A stretch of 52,784 nucleotides of DNA from an uncultured Pseudomonas sp. (GTDB lineage Bacteria; Pseudomonadota; Gammaproteobacteria; Pseudomonadales; Pseudomonadaceae): contig NZ_CAMPHN010000010.1 in the NCBI RefSeq assembly GCF_946885885.1, positions 1-52,784 on the forward strand, given 5' to 3'. The notes under the pieces were generated by a model. That model ran no database searches. It saw only the letters and a program-made list of their open reading frames with translations, and was not told the origin of the DNA. The position numbers were made by a program, and so were the translations under genes. Below are positions 20,918 through 30,195 of the stretch, in pieces (positions within the stretch are counted from its first letter, which is position 1; each line of letters opens with the position of its first letter).

Positions 20918-21364
20918 ATGTTCAGCAGAATACTTACAACCTTATTCCTAACCATCGGCAGCCTTAGCGCCGTAGAGGCACTGGCGGCTTCCTGCCAAGT
21001 TTCCACCCGTTCGCTCAGTCAGAAGATTCCCGCGGTGGTAACGCAAAGTTGTTACACCTATCGAGGCATCGAAGAAGGCGCGATCAAATGGTCATGCAGC
21101 GACGAAACCCTGGGCATGCTCGAACACGAAAAAAAACTGGTCGATAGTTGCCCATCCAACTATTTGGGCTCTTGCACATCCACTCTTACTCAAGAGTCGT
21201 TGGCCAGTCATAGAGCCATTAGCGACATTAAAACGGGTACGCCTATGGTCATTCCGAATGACGCAAAAATAGTTACCTATTTTTATAGCGTGGAAGAAAA
21301 GGAGCAGGCCAGACAGGACTGCACCGCCTTGGGCGGTAATTGGCAGAACAATCAAAACAATTGA
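20918..21364 (+). CDS. Secreted hypothetical protein
   Basis: This encodes a 148-residue protein with a clear Sec signal peptide (MFSRILTTLFLTIGSLSAVEALA, cleavage near residue 23-25). The mature part has several Cys residues and so could form disulfides in the periplasm. No lipobox is seen and I do not recognise the family. The C-terminal half ends with a repeated Cys-Thr-Ala-Leu-Gly-Gly-Asn-Trp element typical of small periplasmic proteins. AGAGGAA precedes the ATG. It is 39 bp upstream of the DUF3182 gene and may share its transcript. Confidence 0.65.
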   Translation: MFSRILTTLFLTIGSLSAVEALAASCQVSTRSLSQKIPAVVTQSCYTYRGIEEGAIKWSCSDETLGMLEHEKKLVDSCPSNYLGSCTSTLTQESLASHRAISDIKTGTPMVIPNDAKIVTYFYSVEEKEQARQDCTALGGNWQNNQNN

Positions 21365-21403
21365 GCGGCATCTTTTTCCTGCGCACCAATAAGGGGCTTT
21401 CGC

Positions 21404-22537
21404 ATGAATAACGACGCCACGCCACATGCCAAATCGGCGGTGGTTTTACTGCCCGCCAGCGACACGACCAGCGAGCACGAACGCCATACTCACCACGCGC
21501 TGGGTATAAAAATCGCCAAGTTGCTCGGCTGTGCTTTTCTCGGCACTTACAATCCCAGGGCAAGCGATCCCCGCATAAGCGCGCAGGACGCCTTGTATTT
21601 CATTCCAAGCGATACCCTGATCGAGCACGAACACTACCGCTCGCTGGGCATCAACTCGGACGAAGACTTCTTCGGCGGTCTGGTCAGCCAGCCGTTCATG
21701 GCCACCAAAGCGATTACCCACCCTTTGTTCGGCGCCGACGCCCAGCGCCCCGAAGGTTGGCCGCTGGCCTTCAGCCAACAGACCAAAGACGCGGTTTTGC
21801 GCGGCTACACGGTGTTCAGCCTGGATGAAGGGTTGCAGGCCGGGATCCAGCTCCTGGGGCACGGCCCGTTGCGCCTGAAGCCGGTGCGCGCCACCGGCGG
21901 CAGAAACCAGATCCGGATCGCTAGCCGTGAGGAGTTGGTCGCCGCCTTGGCGTGCCTGAACGAGGACGAAATCACCCAGTGGGGCTTGGTACTCGAAGAG
22001 GATTTGCGCCAGGTCGCCACCTACAGCGTGGGCCAGGTGAACATCGGCGGCATGACCGCCAGCTACTACGGCAGCCAACGGCTGACCCGCGACAACAGCG
22101 GCATGCTGGTCTATGGCGGCTCGGCGCTACGCCTGGTGCGCGGCGGCTACGACGAACTGCTCGCCCTGCGGCCGCCCGCACACATCGAGCTGGCCATCGC
22201 CCAGGCACGGGCCTATGAACAGGCGGCCTTCGCCAACCTCCCCGGCTTCATGGCCTCGCGGCGCAACTACGATATCGCCCAAGGGCTGAACGCCCAGGGC
22301 AAGCAATGCTCCGGGGTACTCGAACAATCCTGGCGGATCGGCGGGGCCAGCGCCGCGGAAGTCTTCGGCTTGCTGGCCCTGGCCGAAAGCCCGGCGCTGC
22401 ATTGCGTGAGGGCCTCCACCCATGAGCTGTATGGCGATGCGGCGCCGCCGCTGCACGCCAACATGCTCTATCAAGGCGACGATCCCAGCATCGGCCGTAT
22501 CAGCAAATTTGCCCTGGTGGAACCCGATGTCCCGTAG
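21404..22537 (+). CDS. DUF3182 family protein (ATP-grasp-like)
   Basis: This 377-residue cytoplasmic protein resembles the Pseudomonas DUF3182 family. The central part (LRLKPVRATGGRNQIRIAS, then GLVLEEDLRQVATYSVGQV) has the look of the ATP-binding half of an ATP-grasp or carbamoyl-phosphate/biotin-carboxylase fold, so a ligase-type reaction is possible but unproven. AAGGGG lies before the ATG. The gene overlaps the following alpha/beta hydrolase start by 11 bases, so the two are translationally coupled and probably act together. Confidence 0.72.
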   Translation: MNNDATPHAKSAVVLLPASDTTSEHERHTHHALGIKIAKLLGCAFLGTYNPRASDPRISAQDALYFIPSDTLIEHEHYRSLGINSDEDFFGGLVSQPFMATKAITHPLFGADAQRPEGWPLAFSQQTKDAVLRGYTVFSLDEGLQAGIQLLGHGPLRLKPVRATGGRNQIRIASREELVAALACLNEDEITQWGLVLEEDLRQVATYSVGQVNIGGMTASYYGSQRLTRDNSGMLVYGGSALRLVRGGYDELLALRPPAHIELAIAQARAYEQAAFANLPGFMASRRNYDIAQGLNAQGKQCSGVLEQSWRIGGASAAEVFGLLALAESPALHCVRASTHELYGDAAPPLHANMLYQGDDPSIGRISKFALVEPDVP

Positions 22538-23288
22538 CCAAAACATCGAGATCCTGGTGGACAACGAACGGATCGCCGGCACCTTTCTCACCCCTGGCGA
22601 CAAGGTGCCGGGGATTCTCTTCGTGCACGGTTGGGGCGGTAGCCAACAGCGCGACCTGGCACGCGCCAAGGGCATCGCCGGGCTCGGCTGCGTATGCCTG
22701 ACCTTCGATATGCGCGGGCATGAACGAACTCTGGTTCAGCAGACCCGGATCAGCCGCGAACACAGCCTGGCCGATATCTGCGCCGCCTACGACCACCTGG
22801 CCAGCCATCCCAATATCGATACCGGCTCGATCGCGGTGATCGGCAGCAGCTATGGCGGCTACCTGTCGACCTTTCTCACCGAGCTGCGGCCGGTCAAGTG
22901 GCTGGCCCTGCGGGTACCGGCGCTGTATTGGGATGAGGATTGGGACTTGCCGAAACATAGCCTGGACCGCGCCAAATTGGCGATCTACCGCCGTAGCCGC
23001 CTGACGCCCCGCGACAACCGTGCGCTGGCGGCCTGCGCCGAATTCCGCGGCGATGTGTTGATCGTCGAGTCGGAACACGACGACTTCGTGCCCCACGCCA
23101 CCATCATGAGTTACCGCTCGGCCTTCGAAAACGCCCATTCGCTGACCCACCGGATCCTCGACGGCGCCGATCACGCCCTGTCGCGCGACACCTGCCAGGA
23201 GGCGTACACCTCGATACTCACCGCCTGGATCAGCGAAATGGTAATAGGCGCGCGCATTGGCGATTACCCCTATCGTTCGACGCGCTAA
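22527..23288 (+). CDS. Alpha/beta hydrolase (S9/dienelactone hydrolase-like)
   Basis: This encodes a 253-residue cytoplasmic hydrolase. The oxyanion motif HGWGGS is at 34-39, nucleophile Ser108 lies in GSSYGG, the probable acid is Asp185 or Asp186 (SEHDDFVPH), and His216 is in DGADHAL. The layout matches prolyl-oligopeptidase-like and dienelactone-hydrolase-like esterases; the substrate is unknown. The start at 22527 overlaps the DUF3182 stop, and the longer upstream frame is just the other frame of that gene. The TAA stop falls inside the terminal repeat of the MITE-like element that follows, so the insertion lies exactly at the gene end. Confidence 0.85.
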   Translation: MSRSQNIEILVDNERIAGTFLTPGDKVPGILFVHGWGGSQQRDLARAKGIAGLGCVCLTFDMRGHERTLVQQTRISREHSLADICAAYDHLASHPNIDTGSIAVIGSSYGGYLSTFLTELRPVKWLALRVPALYWDEDWDLPKHSLDRAKLAIYRRSRLTPRDNRALAACAEFRGDVLIVESEHDDFVPHATIMSYRSAFENAHSLTHRILDGADHALSRDTCQEAYTSILTAWISEMVIGARIGDYPYRSTR

Positions 23289-23433
23289 CAGGCCGTTGAA
23301 AAACGTAGACGAGGCAGGCAAGACAAGGCAAAAACAGGCGAGGAAGCGGAGTTTACGTGCTGTAAATGAGCATTCCGAGCCTGTTTTTAACGCAGTATTG
23401 CCAACGTAGGTAGTTTTTCAACGGCCTGCTAAG
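23286..23433. repeat. MITE-like repeat, copy B
   Basis: This 148-bp copy is inverted relative to copy A. Its ends are TAACAGGCCGTTGAAAAAC and GTTTTTCAACGGCCTGCTAA, and the inside holds AAAACAGGC paired with GCCTGTTTTT. Its left end supplies the stop codon of the preceding hydrolase. Confidence 0.75.
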
Positions 23434-23483
23434 CCTGAACCCCGGCGTCCGGTAACGGGCGCTTCGTCCTTGGAGGGCTCGTC

Positions 23484-23708
23484 ATGAGCATTGCAATCGA
23501 TCTGGAAAAAGGTACCTGCATCGTCAATACCCAATACGGTCAGGATGAGCTGCCGATCCGCGATATCACCATCAGTACCGATAAAACCCTGCGAACCTCG
23601 GTTATCCGCACGTCGGTCGGCAAAACCATCGTCACCGAAGACGAAGCCCAGACGCTGCTCGGCGCCGGCGCGCACGACGATAGAGAAAATCTGGTATTCG
23701 ACCAATAG
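23484..23708 (+). CDS. DUF3203 family small protein
   Basis: This encodes a 74-residue acidic protein that reads as DUF3203, a small Pseudomonas family of unknown function with an all-beta first half and a helical end (TEDEAQTLLGAGAHDDR). A GGAGG lies upstream of the ATG at 23484. It stands alone between the MITE-like repeat and the SOS box. The longer overlapping frame from 23491 is spurious until the nuclease start at 23833. Confidence 0.7.
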   Translation: MSIAIDLEKGTCIVNTQYGQDELPIRDITISTDKTLRTSVIRTSVGKTIVTEDEAQTLLGAGAHDDRENLVFDQ

Positions 23709-23801
23709 CGCCGGCACTACAGAGCATTCGCCGGGCGATTACTGGCCAATCGCCCGGCCATTGATCAACTTGGGATTGCCAGACCGCGCGTACGCTGATA
23801 T

Positions 23802-23817
23802 CTGTATATGCAAACAG
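23802..23817 (+). promoter_or_regulatory. LexA (SOS) box
   Basis: CTGTATATGCAAACAG fits the Pseudomonas and E. coli SOS consensus CTG-N10-CAG, with the preferred CTGTATAT left half. It ends 15 bases before the nuclease start codon, where bound LexA would block transcription or initiation. Confidence 0.8.
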
Positions 23818-23832
23818 TGTTCCGGCGCCTCC

Positions 23833-25470
23833 ATGCAGCTTCAGCTCGACGATCCCTTTTACTACCTGAGCAACTTCCACAAGGCCCTGAATTGGTTGCA
23901 GCAGCGTCATGCCGACCTGCTGCTGGCCGATGAGCTGGCCTTGTTGCACAGTTTCGGCGCTCTGGCGCAGCCCGCCCAGGCTCTGCTGGTACGCATGATC
24001 ATGCGCAAGGGCGAGCATTTTCGCGCCAGCAAGCTGGACTATGCGGAAATCGGCTGCACCCGCACCGCCGCGCAAGCCTTGCTCGCCACGGGGCTGATCA
24101 GCGATGAACAGACGCTGACGCCGCAAGAGGTGTTCGGCCTGCTGCGCAAGGACGAATTGCTCGAACATTTCGACGCCCATGCCCTACGCCGCTTGAAAAA
24201 AGCCGAGTTGCTCGAACACCTGAGCACCCAGCACCCCGAACCCCGGCGCTTCGCCGACTGGTGCCCGAACCTCGACGAGCAGGTCTACAGCCTGAGCATC
24301 CATGCGCTCTGCGAGCGATTGCGCCTGATGTTTTTCGGCAACCTGCGCCAGGATTGGTCGGAGTTCGTGCTCGCCGATCTCGGCATCTTCCGCTACGAGC
24401 AGGTCGAGCTGAGCGCCGATTCGCGGGTATTCCGCCATCGCGGCGACGTCGATTGCTACCTGCACCTGCAAGACTGCCGCGACGCCTTCGAGGCCGGCGA
24501 ACCGCTGCCCGAGGTGCTGCAACGGATAGACACGCAGCCCTGCGACACGCCCTTCCTCGCCGCCCGCCGCGACAAGCTGCTGTTTCGCCTGGGCCAACAG
24601 TTGGAGCGCGAAGCGCAACTGGAAAGCGCCCTGGCGTGCTATGCCGACTGCCACTATGCCGAAGCCCGCCTGCGCCGTATTCGCCTGCTGGAACGCCTGG
24701 CCCAGCCGCAACAGGCCTATGCGCTGGCCTGCGAAGCAGCAGCCGCGCCGCACAACGACGCGGAAAGCCAAGGCGTGCAGCGCGCCTTGCAGCGTCTGGG
24801 CCGGCAGCTCGGTTTGGATAAACCGGCGCCGGTGAAACTTCCTGCCCCCAGCCGTCTCGACCTGAGCCTACCCAGGCCCGAGGCGCAGAGCGTCGAGTAT
24901 GCGGTCAAGCTGCACCTTAGCGAGCCTGAGGCGCCGGTGCACTATGTCGAAAACAGCCTGATCTGCAGCCTGTTCGGTCTGCTCTGCTGGCCGGCGATCT
25001 TCGCCCCGCTGCCGGGCGCGTTCTTTCATCCGTTCCATAGCGGCCCGGTGGATCTGCTCAGCGCCGATTTCCACCCGCGCCGCGCCGAGCTGTTCGCCGC
25101 CTGCCTGGCGCAGCTCGATTCGGATGCCTACAAAAGCACCATCCGCCAGACCTATACGGATAAATACGGCACCCTCTCGCCGTTCGTGTTCTGGGGCGCG
25201 CTCGACGCCGAACTGCTCGAACAGGCGCTCGACTGCCTGCCGGCCGCGCATCTGCGCGCCTGGTTCCAGCGCCTGCTGCAGGACATCAAGGCCAATCGCG
25301 CCGGCATGCCCGACCTGATCCAGTTCTGGCCCGCGCACAAGCGCTACCGGATGATCGAAGTGAAAGGCCCCGGCGACCGCCTGCAAGATAACCAACGGCG
25401 CTGGCTGGCGTTCTGCGCCGAGCACGGCATGCCGGTGGATGTCTGCTATGTGCAATGGGCCGAGGCATGA
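23833..25470 (+). CDS. FAN1-type VRR-NUC structure-specific nuclease
   Basis: This encodes a 545-residue protein whose C-terminal domain is a VRR-NUC PD-(D/E)XK nuclease: Asp494 in MPDLIQFW, Glu509-Val-Lys511 in IEVKGPGDRLQDNQ. The upstream helical domains match bacterial FAN1, which incises 5' flaps and unhooks interstrand crosslinks; the P. aeruginosa enzyme has been characterised structurally. The open frame extends upstream, but the family sequence starts at the ATG at 23833, just after the LexA box. Its stop overlaps the start of the helicase as ATGA, giving a two-gene SOS-controlled repair operon. Confidence 0.9.
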   Translation: MQLQLDDPFYYLSNFHKALNWLQQRHADLLLADELALLHSFGALAQPAQALLVRMIMRKGEHFRASKLDYAEIGCTRTAAQALLATGLISDEQTLTPQEVFGLLRKDELLEHFDAHALRRLKKAELLEHLSTQHPEPRRFADWCPNLDEQVYSLSIHALCERLRLMFFGNLRQDWSEFVLADLGIFRYEQVELSADSRVFRHRGDVDCYLHLQDCRDAFEAGEPLPEVLQRIDTQPCDTPFLAARRDKLLFRLGQQLEREAQLESALACYADCHYAEARLRRIRLLERLAQPQQAYALACEAAAAPHNDAESQGVQRALQRLGRQLGLDKPAPVKLPAPSRLDLSLPRPEAQSVEYAVKLHLSEPEAPVHYVENSLICSLFGLLCWPAIFAPLPGAFFHPFHSGPVDLLSADFHPRRAELFAACLAQLDSDAYKSTIRQTYTDKYGTLSPFVFWGALDAELLEQALDCLPAAHLRAWFQRLLQDIKANRAGMPDLIQFWPAHKRYRMIEVKGPGDRLQDNQRRWLAFCAEHGMPVDVCYVQWAEA

Positions 25471-27782
25471 AGCAAGCGCTCGTGGGCTACCGGGTCGCGG
25501 TGCGCGCCTTGTGCGAATTCACCGCCAAGGTCGGCGATCTCGACCTGCGTTTCACCCCTTCGCCCACCGCCCAAGAAGGCATGGCCGGGCATGCCATGGT
25601 GGTGTCCCGCCGTGGCGCGGACTACCAGGCGGAATTGCCCTTGAGCGGCGAATACCAGGGCTTGCAGGTACGCGGCCGGGCCGACGGCTTCGACCCGTTT
25701 TACAACCGCCTGGAGGAAATCAAAACCCACCGCGGCGATATCAAGCGAATTCCCGAGAACCATCGGCTGCTGCATTGGGCACAGGTGAAAATCTACGGCT
25801 GGCTGCTGTGCCAGGAGCGCGGGCTGGCCGAAATCGACCTGGCGGTGGTGTATTTCAATGTCGTGACCCAGCACGAAACCACATTCCAGCAGAGTTTCGG
25901 CACCGACGAATTGCGCGAATTCTTCGAGCTGCAATGCAGCCGCTTTATCGCCTGGGCCGAGCATGAGCGCATTCATCGCGAGGCGCGCGACCAGGCATTG
26001 CAGCAGCTGCGCTTCCCCCACCCGCAATTTCGCAGCGGCCAGCGCCAATTGGCCGAAGCGGTGTACCGCGCCGCCCGCGACGGCCACTGCCTGATGGCCC
26101 AGGCCACCACCGGCATCGGCAAAACCCTCGGCACCCTGTTCCCGCAGCTCAAGGCGTTTCCCGAGCAGCGACTCGACCGGCTGTTCTTTCTCACCGCCAA
26201 GACCCCCGGTCGGCGTCTGGCGCTGGATGCCCTGGCGACGCTGCGCAGTCAGGAACCGGCGATGCCGCTACGGGTACTCGAACACGTCGCCCGCGACAAA
26301 GCCTGCGAACACCGCGATAAAGCCTGCCACGGCGATTCCTGCCCGCTGGCCAAGGGCTTCTACGACCGCCTGCCCGCCGCGCGCGAGGCCGCGTTGGCGC
26401 GCCTCTGGCTGGACCAGCAAAGCGTGCGCGAGGTCGCCCTGGCGCATCGCGTCTGCCCCTACTACCTGAGCCAGGAGCTGTGCCGTTGGGCCGATGTGGT
26501 GGTGTGCGATTACAACTACTACTTCGATATGGGCGGGTTGCTGCACAGCCTGACCCAGCTCAACGAATGGCGCGTGGCGCTGCTGGTGGACGAGGCGCAC
26601 AACCTGATCGAACGCGGTCGTGGCATGTACAGCGCCGAATTGAGCCAGACCCGCTTCGATGCCCTGCGGCGCATCGCGCCTGCGGTGATGAAAGCGCCGC
26701 TGGAGCGTTTGAACCGGCATTGGCAACAATTGCAGCGTGACCAGCAAGTGGCCTACCAGGTCTATCCCACCACCCCGGACCTGTTTATCGCCGCCCTGCA
26801 AAAAGCCGTCGGCGCGCTGACCGACCACCTCACCGATCAACCGGCCGGCAACGCCGCCGAGCTGTTGCAGTTCTACCTGGACGCCATGCTGTTCTGCCGC
26901 CTCGCCGAGGTCTACGACAGCCATTCGCTGTTCGATATCAGCCGCGACGAGCAGCCCGACGGCCTTGCCGGCTCGACCCTGTGCATCCGCAATATAGTGC
27001 CGGCACCGTTTCTTGCCCCGCGTTTCGCCACGGCCCACAGTTGCACGCTGTTTTCCGCGACCCTGAGTCCACCCCACTATTACCGCGACCTGCTCGGCTT
27101 GCCGGCCGCGACGCCCTGGCTGGATGTCGAATCGCCGTTCAGCGCCGCGCAATTGCAGGTGCAGGCGGTCAGCAACCTGTCCACCCGCTACGCCCACCGC
27201 GATTACTCGTTGGCGCCGATAGCCGCGTTGATGGCCCGCCAGTTCGCCGCCCAGCCGGGCAATTACCTGGCCTTTTTCAGTAGCTACGCCTACCTGCGCC
27301 TGGCGCTCGACGAGTTCGCCGCGGCCCATCCGCATGTGCCGGTGTGGGAACAATCGCGGCAGATGGACGAAAGCCAGCGCCAGGGCTTTCTCGATCGTTT
27401 CAATGTCGGCAGCCAGGGCATCGGCTTCGCCGTACTCGGCGGCGCCTTCGGCGAAGGCATCGACCTGCCGGGCGAACGCCTGATCGGCGCCTTTATCGCC
27501 ACCCTCGGCCTGCCGCAGATCAACCCGATCAACGAAGAAATAAAAACCCGCATGCAGGCCATGTTCGGCAACGATATCGGCTACGACTACAGCTACCTCT
27601 ACCCCGGCCTGCAGAAAGTCGTACAAGCCGCCGGCCGGGTGATCCGCACGCAACAGGACAAAGGCGTGATCTACCTGATCGACGACCGTTTCAACCAACC
27701 GACCGTGCGCCGGCTATTGCCGACTTGGTGGAAAGTCGAACGCTGCCGTCTGCCCCTGCCAGCGCCGCAATCGCCGTTTTAA
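25467..27782 (+). CDS. XPD/DinG-class Fe-S helicase with N-terminal RecB/Cas4-like nuclease domain
   Basis: This encodes a 771-residue superfamily 2 helicase. Residues 60-135 carry a PD-(D/E)XK signature (Asp73 in GRADGF, Glu84-Ile-Lys86, Gln106 in the QVKIYGWLL helix). Walker A is ATTGIGKT (213-220) and the DEAH box is at 375-378. Cys280, Cys287, Cys292 and Cys330 are placed for the 4Fe-4S cluster of XPD-like enzymes, and the final motif (QAAGRVIRT) is also typical. The ATG at 25467 overlaps the FAN1 stop. The likely job is to unwind and trim crosslinked or flapped DNA with FAN1 during the SOS response. No obvious terminator follows; the gap is filled by repeats. Confidence 0.9.
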   Translation: MKQALVGYRVAVRALCEFTAKVGDLDLRFTPSPTAQEGMAGHAMVVSRRGADYQAELPLSGEYQGLQVRGRADGFDPFYNRLEEIKTHRGDIKRIPENHRLLHWAQVKIYGWLLCQERGLAEIDLAVVYFNVVTQHETTFQQSFGTDELREFFELQCSRFIAWAEHERIHREARDQALQQLRFPHPQFRSGQRQLAEAVYRAARDGHCLMAQATTGIGKTLGTLFPQLKAFPEQRLDRLFFLTAKTPGRRLALDALATLRSQEPAMPLRVLEHVARDKACEHRDKACHGDSCPLAKGFYDRLPAAREAALARLWLDQQSVREVALAHRVCPYYLSQELCRWADVVVCDYNYYFDMGGLLHSLTQLNEWRVALLVDEAHNLIERGRGMYSAELSQTRFDALRRIAPAVMKAPLERLNRHWQQLQRDQQVAYQVYPTTPDLFIAALQKAVGALTDHLTDQPAGNAAELLQFYLDAMLFCRLAEVYDSHSLFDISRDEQPDGLAGSTLCIRNIVPAPFLAPRFATAHSCTLFSATLSPPHYYRDLLGLPAATPWLDVESPFSAAQLQVQAVSNLSTRYAHRDYSLAPIAALMARQFAAQPGNYLAFFSSYAYLRLALDEFAAAHPHVPVWEQSRQMDESQRQGFLDRFNVGSQGIGFAVLGGAFGEGIDLPGERLIGAFIATLGLPQINPINEEIKTRMQAMFGNDIGYDYSYLYPGLQKVVQAAGRVIRTQQDKGVIYLIDDRFNQPTVRRLLPTWWKVERCRLPLPAPQSPF

Positions 27783-27856
27783 ACCCCGGCGCACTCTTTC
27801 GTAGGGTGCGACATGGCGAAGCCTTGTCCACCGTTGGCCATCAGGATGGCGGACAA

Positions 27857-28184
27857 GCCTAGGCGCAATCCGGGGAGCGATGGTGCAGGCACAACCTCTC
27901 CCCGGGTTGCAACCCGGGCTACAAAAGCGCGCTGCCCCCCGTAGGAGCAGCCTTGGCCGCGATATACGTGCAAGCACCACCCCGTAGCCCGAATAAGCCC
28001 AGGCGCAATCCGGGAGCGATGGAGCGCAGACAACCGATCCCGGATTGCATCCGGGCTACAAAAGCGGGCCCACGCGCTCGATTATCGATGTCTATCCAAC
28101 AAGCCCGTAGCCCGAATAAGCCTAGGCGCAATCCGGGAGCGATGGCGCATCCACAACCGCTCCCCGGGTTACAACCCGGGCTAC
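27857..28184. repeat. Three tandemly placed GTAGCCC hairpin repeats
   Basis: Copies lie at 27857-27922 (left end degraded), 27984-28059 and 28107-28184. The last two share GTAGCCCGAATAAGCC-AGGCGCAATCCGGGAGCGATGG and end in CCGGGCTAC plus AAAGCG. They fill the gap 27783-28205 between convergent genes, together with a GGTGCGACATGGCGAAGCC element at about 27802. No gene is present in the gap. Confidence 0.75.
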
Positions 28185-28205
28185 GAAAGCGCCGCGATGC
28201 ATCCG

Positions 28206-28835
28206 TCAATCCCGATCCAACAAGTGAAAGCGCGGCAGCGACACATGCCAACGGATCGCCGCCAGGCGGATCAGCAGCACGGTCAACATCGCCACCCCGG
28301 TATCCAGCCAATGCGGCGTGTCCAGCGCACGCAGGCCGATAAACGCCAGGGCGCCGGCGATGCAGGCGGTGGCGTAGATTTCCTTCTGGAAAATCAGCGG
28401 GATCTCGTTGCAGATCACATCGCGCATCACCCCGCCGGCGACGCCGGTCATCACGCCCATGATCACCGCGGTGCTATGGTGCACCTGGTGTTGCAGCGCA
28501 ACTTCGGTGCCGATCACGGTGAACACCGCGAGGCCGAAGGCGTCGGCGAGTAACAGGCCTTTTTCGTGAATCGGCTGGGTCAGGCGCACCCAGATCACCG
28601 TGCCCACCGCCGCCAGGGAGGCGACCACGATATACAGGTCGTTGCCGATCCAGCTGACCGGGTGGTTATCCAGAATCAGATCACGCAAGGTGCCGCCGCC
28701 CAGCGCGGTGATCACTGCGATCACCAGTACGCCGAACAGGTCCATGGACTTGCGCCCGGCCATCAACGCGCCGGTGATGGCGAATACCGCGACGCCGAAC
28801 AAGTCCGCCAGGTAGAACAGCTGCGCCATGCCCAT
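28206..28835 (-). CDS. TRIC-type cation channel family membrane protein (YicG/UPF0126)
   Basis: This encodes a 209-residue protein with seven hydrophobic segments and a duplicated three-helix unit. Each unit holds the family signature: ITALGGGTLRDLIL in the first, GVAGGVMRDVICNEIP in the second. UPF0126/YicG proteins are prokaryotic TRIC relatives that form trimeric potassium or glycine-permeable channels. The ATG at 28835 comes one base after the gor stop, so the two are coupled, which hints at a shared need in redox or osmotic stress. A longer upstream frame overlaps gor and is not used. Confidence 0.88.
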   Translation of the reverse strand: MGMAQLFYLADLFGVAVFAITGALMAGRKSMDLFGVLVIAVITALGGGTLRDLILDNHPVSWIGNDLYIVVASLAAVGTVIWVRLTQPIHEKGLLLADAFGLAVFTVIGTEVALQHQVHHSTAVIMGVMTGVAGGVMRDVICNEIPLIFQKEIYATACIAGALAFIGLRALDTPHWLDTGVAMLTVLLIRLAAIRWHVSLPRFHLLDRD

Positions 28836-28836
28836 T

Positions 28837-30195
28837 TCAGGTCGCCACGGGCGTGCGCATGGTGACGAACTCTTCGGCGGCGGTCGGGTGCACACCGATG
28901 GTCTCGTCGAACAGCTGCTTGGTCGCCCCGGCTTTCAGCGCCACGGCCAGGCCCTGAACGATCTCGCCGGCGTCCGGCCCGACCATATGGCAACCGAGCA
29001 CGCGGTCGCTGTCGGCGTCCACCACCAGCTTCATCAGCGAGCGTTCCTGGCAGTCGGTCAGCGTCAGCTTCATCGGCCGGAAGCGGCTTTCGTAGATTTT
29101 CACCTCGTGTCCGGCCTCGCGCGCCTGCTCCTCGCTAAGGCCGACGGTGCCGATATTCGGCAGGCTGAACACCGCGGTCGGGATCATCTGGTAATCCACC
29201 TTGCGGTACTCCTCGGGCTTGAACAGCCGGCGCGCCACCGCCATGCCTTCGGCCAGCGCCACGGGCGTCAGTTGCACGCGGCCGATCACATCGCCGATCG
29301 CCAGAATCGAGGGTTCCTGGGTTTGGTACTGCTCGTCGACCTGGATATAGCCGCGTTCGTCCAGCTCGACCTGGGTATTCTCCAGGCCGAGATTGTCCAG
29401 CATCGGTTTGCGCCCGGTGGCGTAGAAAATACAGTCCGCCTCCAGCACCCGACCATCGATCAGCGTCGCCCGCAGGCTGCCGTCCGCTTGTTTGTCGATG
29501 CGCTGGATATCGCTGTTGAATTGCAGGTCCAGGCCGCGTTTGCCCAGCTCCTCCTGCAGATGCTTGCGCACCGCGCCGTCGAAGCCGCGCAGGAACAGCT
29601 CGCCGCGGTACAGCAGCGAGGTCTGTGCGCCCATGCCATGGAAGATCGAGGCGAACTCCACCGCGATATAACCGCCGCCGACCACCAGCACCCGCTTGGG
29701 CAGTTGTTCGAGGAAGAATGCCTCGTTCGAGCCGATGGCATGCTCGTGGCCGGGAATGTTCGGGATATGCGGCCAGCCGCCAGTGGCGATCAGGATGTTT
29801 TTCGCACTGTAGCGCTTGCCGCCCAGTTCGACGTTGTGCCCATCGAGCAGGCGCGCGTGGCCTTCGAGCAGGGTCACGCCACTGTTGACCAGCAGATTGC
29901 GATAGATGCCGTTAAGCCGTTCGATTTCGCGGTTCTTGTTGGCGATCAGCGTCGGCCAGTCGAACTTCGCCTCGCCCAGCGACCAGCCGAAACCGCGCGC
30001 CTGCTCGAAGTCTTCGGCGAAATGCGCGCCGTACACCAGCAGCTTCTTTGGCACGCAGCCGACGTTCACGCAAGTGCCGCCCAGGTAGCGGCTCTCGGCC
30101 ACCGCCACGCGCGCCCCAAAGCCCGCGGCAAAACGCGCCGCGCGCACACCGCCGGAACCGGCGCCGATCACAAACAGGTCGAAGTCGTAAGTCAT
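28837..30195 (-). CDS. gor: Glutathione reductase
   Basis: This NADPH-dependent flavoenzyme reduces glutathione disulfide. The 452-residue length is normal. The FAD motif GAGSGG is at 11-16, the redox pair Cys42/Cys47 lies in [13 protein letters not shown], a second nucleotide-binding motif ([12 protein letters not shown]) binds NADPH, ATGRKP and AIGDV follow, and HPTAAEE near the C terminus gives the catalytic His-Glu pair. GGAGG precedes the ATG at 30195; the frame extends further upstream without homology. It is co-transcribed with the TRIC-family gene. Confidence 0.95.
   Translation of the reverse strand: MTYDFDLFVIGAGSGGVRAARFAAGFGARVAVAESRYLGGTCVNVGCVPKKLLVYGAHFAEDFEQARGFGWSLGEAKFDWPTLIANKNREIERLNGIYRNLLVNSGVTLLEGHARLLDGHNVELGGKRYSAKNILIATGGWPHIPNIPGHEHAIGSNEAFFLEQLPKRVLVVGGGYIAVEFASIFHGMGAQTSLLYRGELFLRGFDGAVRKHLQEELGKRGLDLQFNSDIQRIDKQADGSLRATLIDGRVLEADCIFYATGRKPMLDNLGLENTQVELDERGYIQVDEQYQTQEPSILAIGDVIGRVQLTPVALAEGMAVARRLFKPEEYRKVDYQMIPTAVFSLPNIGTVGLSEEQAREAGHEVKIYESRFRPMKLTLTDCQERSLMKLVVDADSDRVLGCHMVGPDAGEIVQGLAVALKAGATKQLFDETIGVHPTAAEEFVTMRTPVAT

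Noticed and set aside
26268..27698. 476-codon minus-strand frame inside the helicase gene
   Set aside because: Antisense shadow of the helicase; no motifs.
27857..28184. Possible CRISPR array because of three similar units in a row
   Set aside because: The units are inverted repeats with degenerate sequence and varying spacing, and relatives are scattered singly elsewhere; there are no cas genes.
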